From the NCBI GenBank assembly GCA_964397995.1, contig CAYNLG010000069.1:1-19679 (forward strand): DNA of 19,679 bases, written 5' to 3'. Every line of letters starts with the position of its first letter. Positions within the stretch are counted from its first letter, which is position 1. The position numbers and the translations under genes were made by a program. Source of the stretch: CAYNLG01 sp964397995 (GTDB lineage: Bacteria; Planctomycetota; Phycisphaerae; FEN-1346). This document shows, piece by piece, positions 14,169-19,679 of the stretch. Under the pieces are notes generated by a model, which searched no databases, was not told the origin of the DNA, and saw only the letters and a list, made by a program, of their open reading frames with translations.

Positions 14169-17100
14169 TCAATTGCCTCCCGGGGGCGCGGCCTCGGAGC
14201 CGTCGGGGGCAAGGTCCAGGTCGTAGAAGGGCAGGTACCGGTAATAGACCTCGAGGGTCAGGGCCGCCAGGGCCGTCGCGTAGACGCGGCCGCCGTGCGA
14301 GCCCCACTTGGTCCGCGGGTCCCAGCTACCGAGGTAGGGCCCCTCGCGGCGCTGACTCTTGACGAGCGCCTTCTGGATGTGGCGGTTCCAGGCGTCCCAG
14401 GCGTCGCCGCCCAGTTGATGCAGGGCCAGGGTCCCGTAGTACCAGTAATAAAGATCATTGTCGTTGCTCTTGGGGTTCCACGTGGGCGTGCGGTCGAGCA
14501 GATACCGGATCGACTCCTCCGTCCGCGGGCCGCTCGGCTGGTACGCCAGGTACTGCTGGACGAAGAGCCCCTCGGCGGTCATGGCCGAGGAGGGCTTGCG
14601 GCCGGGCTGGTACTCGTACAGGCCGCCGTGCTTGCCTTTGCGGACCTTGTCGAGCCAGTTGGCGGCGCCGCGGTAGGCCTTGGGGGGAATCTCGAAACCG
14701 GCCACCTCGGCGCTCTTCAAAGCCATGATGATCCAGCCGACGACGCTGGTGTCGCTGTCGCGGCCGGGGTCGTAGCGCCAGCCGGAGCCGGGGTCCTGGG
14801 CCTCGACGATGAAGCCGACGGCCTTCCGGACGGGCTCAACGAGGCGCGTGTCGCCGGTCATCGTGTAGGCCTCGGCCAGGGCCATGGTGGCCATGGCCTG
14901 GCCGTACATCTGCCCGCCGCGCCGCAGGTCGCCGTTCTCCTTCTGACCCTCGATGATCCAGTCGAGGGCCTTCTGGACCGTCTTGGCGTGGGGGCTGAGC
15001 TCGCCGGTGTCCTTGGCGGGGACGTGGGTGTGGCCGGCGCCGAGGAAAGCCAGCGTCGCCAGGCCCGAGACGCCGATGTCCTGGTCCTTGCGGTTGCCGC
15101 CCCCGTCGGCCCGCTTGCCCTTGTTTTCGTGGTTCTTCATAAAATCGTTGATATCCCAGCGGCCGTCGTCGCTCTGGTGGCGGACGAGCCAGCCCAGGGC
15201 CTGGCGGACGGCTTCTTCGGTTTCCGGCGAGCCGCCGAGTTCCTCGATGGCCTTGTCCCGGTTCGGCTGGGTCCGGAGACGGTAGAGCTGCTTCAGGGGC
15301 AGCGGCTCGGGCGGGGCGATCAGGTCCGCCTCGCCGGGCGGGGCGACCGGCAGCATGGCCACGGCCAGGGCGTCGCCGACCTCGGGCGTGGCGAGCGCGT
15401 CACCCGTGGGCGCCGCCGAGGGAATCAGCGTCTCGGCCCCGGGCAGGCCGGTCGGGGCTTCCAGAGGGGCGCGGCGCGGCTCGGGGGGCGCGTCGGGCGC
15501 GGTCACGGCGGCCGCGCGGGCCGTCCGCAGCTCCGCCCGGGCCGCCGTCGCCGGCGCGGTTACCGCCGCCCGCACCGGCCGCACGGGCGCCTCGACGGGC
15601 ACGGCCGCCTCGGGAACCGCGGCGGTCGGCGCGGCCTGGGCGGCCACGGGGTCGCGGAGGGCGTCCGCCAGACGCCGCGCACGCGCGGGCGCCGGCTGCA
15701 CGGCCGTCGCCTGGACGAGCGTCGGTCCGACGGCGGCGCGGCCGAAGGCCTCGGCGCCGGGGACGGGAGCTCGCACCGCGGGGCCCTCGGCCAGGGCCAC
15801 GGGCCCAACGGCGCGCGGCACGTCGGCGAGGACGCGGGCGGGGGGCTCACGGCTGGGGGCGCCGCTCGGGGCGGCCACGGTCGTCTTGGCCACCTCGGGG
15901 GCGGCGGCGGGCGCCGGGTCAAATGTGTCCGGCGCCGCCAGGGCGGGGCTGCCGGTGCGGGGAACGTCCGCGAGGGCCACGGCCGTGAGCGGGGCGGGGG
16001 CGGTCGCGGGCGTCGCCGGGGCGACGAGGGTGGCCTCGGGGGTCCGGGCCGCCGCCGGCGCCGCCGTCTCCGGGGCCGCCACCGGCATCGTCGGGGCGAG
16101 GTCCGGGAGTACGGCGCGGGCCGAGGCGAGCGGCCGGGCCGTCGGCTCGCGCCGGGCCGGCTCTGCCGCCGCCACCACCGGCCGCGCCTCGACCTCGGCG
16201 GGCGCCGGCTCGATCTCGACCTCGGTCACGGCCGCCACCGCCGCCGGCTCCGGCGTCTCCAACTCCAGCGCCGGCCGCACGTCGGGCGGCGGGGGCTCCG
16301 GCGCGCGCACCGGCCGCACCACCGGCTCCACCGGGGGGACCTGGTCGCGCGGGCGCGGCACGGGACGGACGGGCGTCTCGGGCAGGGGCACGTCGCGGCG
16401 GGCCAGGCTGAGGGGCCTCGGCGGGAGGGCCCGGTCTGGCTGCTCGGCCACGCGGACCGGCTTGGCCGCCACCTCCGGCACCACCTCGGGAATCGCCACC
16501 TCGGGCGGCGCCTCCGGGGCGGCTTCGAGGGTCTCCATGAGCTCGTGCGGCGGGGTCTCGGGCTGGAGGATCTCGATGCGATCCGGCATCGGCTCCGCGG
16601 CCGCCAGGGCCACCGCCGGCTCGGCCACCGCCGGCTCCGGGGGCGCGGTCAGCGTGTCGCGTTTCTCGCTGGCGAACTGGGCGGTGTCGGTCCGCTCCAG
16701 GTCCGAGAGGGCGGTCCGAAGTTCGGCCGAGAGCTCCGCCTCGGTGATGCCGGGCACCTCGACGGCCACCTCGAAGCGGGCCTCGTCCTCCTGGAGTTCG
16801 GCGATGCGGAGCGACAGTTGCCACACGCTGAAGAGGCTGAGGGCCACGAGATGGAGGAGCAGCGAGACCATCAGGGAACTGGCCATGAGCCCCGGCCGCC
16901 GCTTCAGCTTCGTCATCGCCAGCAGCGCCAGCGCCATCCCCAGCAGGGCGAGCACCAGGCCGACGAGCGGCCAGCTCAGGCGCTCCAGCACGTGCCCAAG
17001 CGCCAGCCGCCGCGCCCGCTCCACCCGGAACACCTCGTGGCTGCGGGCGTAGTAGATGGTGTAGACGTCGGCCTCGGCCCGGTCGCTGGAGAAGTAGAGG

Positions 17101-18053
17101 CCGAAGCCTTCGAGGCTGACGGCGGGGTCCAGCTCGTTGGCCGCGGTGTTGACGGGGGCCCCGAGCGACTCCGGCGGGAAAAGGCCCGCCAGGGGCGGCG
17201 AGCCGATGCGCGCGCGGTAGAGGTCGTACCGGCCGGCCCCGCCCGGGCGGTCGGACGCGAAGTAGAGCCACACCCCGTCCGGCGACACCGCCGGCTGGCC
17301 GTCGTGGTAGGCGGAGTTCACCGTCTCCAGGAAGACGGGGGGCGCGGCCTCGTCCTGGAGGTCGAGGGCGTAGACGTCGTAGTCGTGGCGCGGCAGTTCC
17401 TCGCGGAGGGTGGCCCGCCAGGCGGTCTCGCGGAGGCGCTGGTTCTCCGGGCTCGGGCGGTTCGACGAGAAGAGCAGCGTGGAGCCGTCGGGCGTCACGG
17501 ACGGGTCGTACTCGTTGAAGGGGGTGTTGACGCGCGGGCCGAGGTTGACGGGGGCGGTCCAGTGGTCGCCCTCGTGGCGGCTGACGTAGAGGTCGTAGCC
17601 GCCCTCGCCGCCGTCGCGGTTCGAGAAGAAGTAGAGCGTGGAACCGCCGTCGCCAAGGGCCGGGCCGATCTCGTCGGCGCCGGAATTGAGGGCTGCCAGC
17701 GGCGCCGGCTCGGCCCAGCCGTCGTCGGTCCGGTAGGCGACGTAGAGGTCGGCCTCACCCCCCGCCCGGCCGCGCGTGAAGTACAGTTCCTGGCCGTCGC
17801 GGGACAGGCACGGGTCGTAGTCCTCGCCGAGGTCCGCGAGGCCCTGGACGGGGTCGCCGGCGTCCCAGAGGACGCTGCGGACGCCGAGTTCGGGCCGGGC
17901 GGCCCACGTCCGGGTCCCGTTGGTGTAGAAGGTCTCCTTGCGGGGCCAGAGGAGGTAGAACGCGGCGGCGCCGATGGCGACCCCAAGGAGGACCGCTCCT
18001 GCCGCCCACGCGAGGCGGCCGAGGCGGAGCGAGTTGCGCGGCGTCTCGGCCAT
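14169..18053 (-). CDS. Giant membrane fusion: PD40 propeller, TonB-like helix, Pro/Ala-rich linker, prenyltransferase/squalene-oxidase-type toroid
   Basis: A 1294-aa protein with five parts. (1) Helix 13-35, N-terminus in the cytoplasm. (2) Residues 70-340, five PD40/WD40-like propeller repeats, each with a DP or P-x2-S-x-DG turn and a LYF-(S/T)-x-(N/D)R strand, as in TolB; probably periplasmic. (3) Helices 360-381 and 388-412 joined by the basic loop KLKRRPG; the last has S397-LLL-H401, the SxxxH spacing of the TonB helix. (4) About 430-915, a low-complexity Pro/Ala/Val/Glu/Arg linker with repeated LADVPR-like pieces. (5) About 920-1285, an alpha/alpha-toroid with QW-like motifs (QSDDGRW, QDPGSGWRY, DTSVVGWIIMALKSA); the DxDD acid of hopene cyclases is absent, so it is probably a binding domain. 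AGGAG precedes the ATG. It sits 5 bases behind the ExbD-like gene. Confidence 0.88.
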   Translation of the reverse strand: MAETPRNSLRLGRLAWAAGAVLLGVAIGAAAFYLLWPRKETFYTNGTRTWAARPELGVRSVLWDAGDPVQGLADLGEDYDPCLSRDGQELYFTRGRAGGEADLYVAYRTDDGWAEPAPLAALNSGADEIGPALGDGGSTLYFFSNRDGGEGGYDLYVSRHEGDHWTAPVNLGPRVNTPFNEYDPSVTPDGSTLLFSSNRPSPENQRLRETAWRATLREELPRHDYDVYALDLQDEAAPPVFLETVNSAYHDGQPAVSPDGVWLYFASDRPGGAGRYDLYRARIGSPPLAGLFPPESLGAPVNTAANELDPAVSLEGFGLYFSSDRAEADVYTIYYARSHEVFRVERARRLALGHVLERLSWPLVGLVLALLGMALALLAMTKLKRRPGLMASSLMVSLLLHLVALSLFSVWQLSLRIAELQEDEARFEVAVEVPGITEAELSAELRTALSDLERTDTAQFASEKRDTLTAPPEPAVAEPAVALAAAEPMPDRIEILQPETPPHELMETLEAAPEAPPEVAIPEVVPEVAAKPVRVAEQPDRALPPRPLSLARRDVPLPETPVRPVPRPRDQVPPVEPVVRPVRAPEPPPPDVRPALELETPEPAAVAAVTEVEIEPAPAEVEARPVVAAAEPARREPTARPLASARAVLPDLAPTMPVAAPETAAPAAARTPEATLVAPATPATAPAPLTAVALADVPRTGSPALAAPDTFDPAPAAAPEVAKTTVAAPSGAPSREPPARVLADVPRAVGPVALAEGPAVRAPVPGAEAFGRAAVGPTLVQATAVQPAPARARRLADALRDPVAAQAAPTAAVPEAAVPVEAPVRPVRAAVTAPATAARAELRTARAAAVTAPDAPPEPRRAPLEAPTGLPGAETLIPSAAPTGDALATPEVGDALAVAMLPVAPPGEADLIAPPEPLPLKQLYRLRTQPNRDKAIEELGGSPETEEAVRQALGWLVRHQSDDGRWDINDFMKNHENKGKRADGGGNRKDQDIGVSGLATLAFLGAGHTHVPAKDTGELSPHAKTVQKALDWIIEGQKENGDLRRGGQMYGQAMATMALAEAYTMTGDTRLVEPVRKAVGFIVEAQDPGSGWRYDPGRDSDTSVVGWIIMALKSAEVAGFEIPPKAYRGAANWLDKVRKGKHGGLYEYQPGRKPSSAMTAEGLFVQQYLAYQPSGPRTEESIRYLLDRTPTWNPKSNDNDLYYWYYGTLALHQLGGDAWDAWNRHIQKALVKSQRREGPYLGSWDPRTKWGSHGGRVYATALAALTLEVYYRYLPFYDLDLAPDGSEAAPPGGN

Positions 18054-18058
18054 ACGGA

Positions 18059-18571
18059 CTACTCCTGCGGCGGCTCGTCACGGACCACGCGGCACTCGAC
18101 CCGGCACCCCGAGCGGGCGGCCATGTCCATGAGCGGCGTGACGCGGGCCATCGGCACGTCGGCGGAGGCGGCGATGCGAAGCGTGGCGTCGCCGGTCTCG
18201 GCGGCCCCGCGCAGCCGCGCCTCCAGGGCCTCGGGCGTCACGGTTTCCCCCGCCAGGGTCAGGCTCCCGTCGGCGGCCATCGTCACCTCGACGACGGTCG
18301 TCTCCGGCACGGCCTCGGTGTCGGCCAGGGCGACGCGCATGGCGCCCTCGGCGACGGCGCATCCGGCGCACGCGTCCTCCACGGCGCGGACGGGCCGGCC
18401 CGCCACGGCCACCGGCGCGGCCGGCATGGGCCGCGCGCCCCGCGCGCCCCCCGCCCAGAGGAACAGGCCCACCAGGGCCGCCCCCAGCGGGATGGCGACG
18501 AGCACGCCGATGCCCAGAAGGGCGACGAGCACGTACAGCCACGTCCGGTTCGGCTTGCCGGCGGTGGACAC
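18059..18571 (-). CDS. ExbD/TolR-like protein without the transmembrane aspartate
   Basis: A 170-aa protein with one long hydrophobic stretch (11-40) and a C-terminal domain (about 90-165) that follows the ExbD/TolR periplasmic pattern: VEVTMAADGSLTLAGETVT, a helix EALEARLRG, LRIAASADVPMARVTPLMD, then a last strand. In ExbD proteins the helix carries one Asp needed for proton flow; here the helix has no charged residue, so it cannot replace ExbD in the motor. It has two close cysteine pairs (C68/C71 and C156/C160) that may form disulfides. The start is a GTG, with AAGGAGG seven bases before it overlapping the exbD stop. It may be a structural partner or a link between motor and the large fusion protein. 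The family call is by pattern and moderately sure. Confidence 0.7.
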   Translation of the reverse strand: MSTAGKPNRTWLYVLVALLGIGVLVAIPLGAALVGLFLWAGGARGARPMPAAPVAVAGRPVRAVEDACAGCAVAEGAMRVALADTEAVPETTVVEVTMAADGSLTLAGETVTPEALEARLRGAAETGDATLRIAASADVPMARVTPLMDMAARSGCRVECRVVRDEPPQE

Positions 18572-18583
18572 GGGTCGGCCTCC

Positions 18584-19003
18584 TTAGGAGCCGGGGTCGG
18601 CGGTGGTCAGGAACTTCCGCCGCACCTCGTATTTCTCGCACAGGCTCAGGACGTTGACGGGGGCCTGGAGGATCACCCGCCGGTCGCCGCGCACGATGAC
18701 GGACTGGTCGGGGTTCTCCTTGACGGCCTTGGCGATGAGGGCCTCGAGGTCGGCGGGGGGATACTCGACGTTGTTGATGAGGTAGCGTCCGTCCTCGGTG
18801 ACGTTGACGACGAGTTCGCGCGGGGTCGCGGTGACGGGCTGGGCGTGCTGCGACGAGGGCGGATTGACGCGGATGTCGCGTTCGATCTCGGCGAACTTGG
18901 TCGCGACCATGAAGAAGATGATGAGGAGGAAGACGACGTCGATCATGGGCGTGAGGTTGACCTCGAGCCGTTTGTCTTCGTCGCCGCCGGAGTCGATACG
19001 CAT
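18584..19003 (-). CDS. exbD: Biopolymer transport protein ExbD/TolR
   Basis: ExbD forms a dimer inside the ExbB pentamer and passes protons that drive a TonB-like protein. The protein has 139 aa, the usual size. A short cytoplasmic start (DEDKRLEVNLTPM) is followed by one helix, MIDVVFLLIIFFMVATKF, with the proton-carrying Asp22. The periplasmic domain follows: LVVNVTEDGRYLINNVEYP, a helix, QSVIVRGDRRVILQAPVNVLSLCE. AGGAGG precedes the ATG, and the gene starts 10 bases after the exbB stop. Gene order and spacing show a single exbB-exbD unit. Confidence 0.95.
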   Translation of the reverse strand: MRIDSGGDEDKRLEVNLTPMIDVVFLLIIFFMVATKFAEIERDIRVNPPSSQHAQPVTATPRELVVNVTEDGRYLINNVEYPPADLEALIAKAVKENPDQSVIVRGDRRVILQAPVNVLSLCEKYEVRRKFLTTADPGS

Positions 19004-19013
19004 GGGAAGCCTC

Positions 19014-19679
19014 CTAGGCCGCCTTCGCCCCGTGGGCGTCGGCCTCGTCGATGGCCTCGACGAACTCCAGGGCCAGGTCGTCCATCTCGGAGACGAGCCG
19101 TTCGATCTTGCCGTTGAAGACGAGGTACAGGACCAGGCTCGGGATGGCCACGGTCAGGCCGGCGGCCGTGGTGACGAGGGCCTGGTAGATGCCGGAGGCC
19201 AGGACGTCGGCCTTGCCGAGGGCCTCGCCGCCCGAGATGTCCTTGAAGGCGCTGATCATGCCGAGGACCGTGCCCAGGAGCCCGAGCAGGGGCGAGACGC
19301 TGGCCACGCCGGCCAGGACCCGCGTGTTCCGCCGGAGGCCGCGCACCTCCTTGGCCCCGGCGTCCTCGACGGTCTTCTCGATCTCGGGCAGGGGCCGGTG
19401 GAGCCGCTTCACGGCCGCCTGGAAGATGCGGGCGATCGGGCTCTGGTGGGCCTGGCAGTAGGTGACGAGCTTCTCGCGGTCGATGGGCCGGGCCGCGATG
19501 AGGGCGCGGAGGTTGTCGACGAAGGCCGACGGGATAATCCGCGACCGCCGCAGGCTGATCGCCCGCTCGATCGAGAACGCGACCATCAGAATCGACGCCG
19601 CGTAGATCGGGTACATCAGCACGCCGCCCTTCTCCAGGCGAATACCGTGCGGGGCGGCGATATGGTGGTGATCTTCATC
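19014..19679 (-). CDS. exbB: ExbB/TolQ/MotA-type proton channel (5' truncated by window edge)
   Basis: ExbB is the pentameric inner-membrane channel that works with ExbD to turn the proton gradient into movement. The frame is open to the window's last base, so the true start lies outside. A GTG at 19622 is internal, because the residues before it (DEDHHHIAAPHG, then IRLEKGG) continue into the family's usual GG-x-x-MYPI start of helix 1. The parts seen are helix 1 (VLMYPIYAASILMVAFSIERAI), a cytoplasmic loop with the helix RNTRVLAGVASVSPLLGLLGT (ending in TVLGMISAF), and helix 3, ALVTTAAGLTVAIPSLVLYL, with the conserved TT and P. The C-terminus is acidic (EFVEAIDEADAH). It heads the gene string on this strand. 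Confidence 0.94.
   Translation of the reverse strand, partial: DEDHHHIAAPHGIRLEKGGVLMYPIYAASILMVAFSIERAISLRRSRIIPSAFVDNLRALIAARPIDREKLVTYCQAHQSPIARIFQAAVKRLHRPLPEIEKTVEDAGAKEVRGLRRNTRVLAGVASVSPLLGLLGTVLGMISAFKDISGGEALGKADVLASGIYQALVTTAAGLTVAIPSLVLYLVFNGKIERLVSEMDDLALEFVEAIDEADAHGAKAA

Noticed and set aside
14190..15294. Reading the toroid domain as a squalene-hopene cyclase or prenyltransferase enzyme
   Set aside because: The catalytic DxDD motif is absent and no zinc-ligand set of prenyltransferases could be picked out; only the repeat fold is supported.
14295..18587. A 1430-codon plus-strand open frame opposite the fusion protein and ExbD-like gene
   Set aside because: It is the antisense of real genes. 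In GC-rich DNA stop codons are rare, and the translation is Gly/Arg/Leu/His-rich without any domain, while the minus strand shows clear domains and ribosome binding sites.
1..19679. CRISPR arrays, tRNA or rRNA genes, insertion sequences, attachment sites
   Set aside because: I saw no regular spaced repeats, no tRNA cloverleaf with TTCGA loop, no transposase and no flanking repeats.

Overview
The window is very GC-rich (codon third positions are mostly G or C), densely packed and wholly bacterial. It looks like a piece of a Planctomycetota-type chromosome. Reasons: a Gfo/Idh/MocA oxidoreductase with a cysteine-rich insert, GspG-fold proteins without the prepilin leader, and ExbB/ExbD genes leading into a giant membrane protein that ends in a prenyltransferase/squalene-oxidase-type repeat domain. 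This assignment is inferred from gene content; no rRNA or tRNA gene is present to confirm it.

Layout. Positions 1-1603 (+) hold the 3' part of rny (RNase Y) and ymdB, the classic RNA-turnover pair. Positions 1664-4150 (+) hold a clear sigma70-type promoter, a 5'-leader hairpin, two small anchored GspG-fold proteins and a Gfo/Idh/MocA oxidoreductase, all tightly spaced. Positions 4227-4999 form a small accessory patch: a Fic-domain gene whose motif histidine is a tyrosine, and a convergent, overlapping 62-codon gene on the minus strand that carries an SxxxEG motif like that of Fic inhibitors. Positions 5071-8032 (+) are a promoter-led operon: a tandem NDP-kinase-like protein, a hotdog thioesterase and an AlaC-type aminotransferase. 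Positions 8171-8996 (+) hold two overlapping genes of unknown function with less GC-biased codons, followed by an in-frame membrane-helix segment after the stop codon. Positions 9134-9793 (+) encode a DUF2959 lipoprotein. From 19679 down to 9818 everything is on the minus strand in eight closely spaced or overlapping genes: exbB (5' truncated), exbD, an ExbD-like protein without the TM aspartate, a 1294-aa fusion protein, two secreted proteins, endonuclease V and a HAD hydrolase.

The most striking part is 14169-19679. ExbB and ExbD would form a proton-driven inner-membrane motor. The 1294-aa protein combines a five-repeat PD40 (TolB-like) propeller, a transmembrane helix with the SxxxH spacing of TonB, a Pro/Ala/Val/Glu-rich linker of roughly 485 residues and an alpha/alpha-toroid in the place where TonB has its C-terminal domain. 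In outline this merges TolA/TonB and TolB roles in one chain. The next two genes encode exported proteins that could be its partners. I know of no functional description of such a machine; the assignment of roles is inference from domain architecture and gene order.
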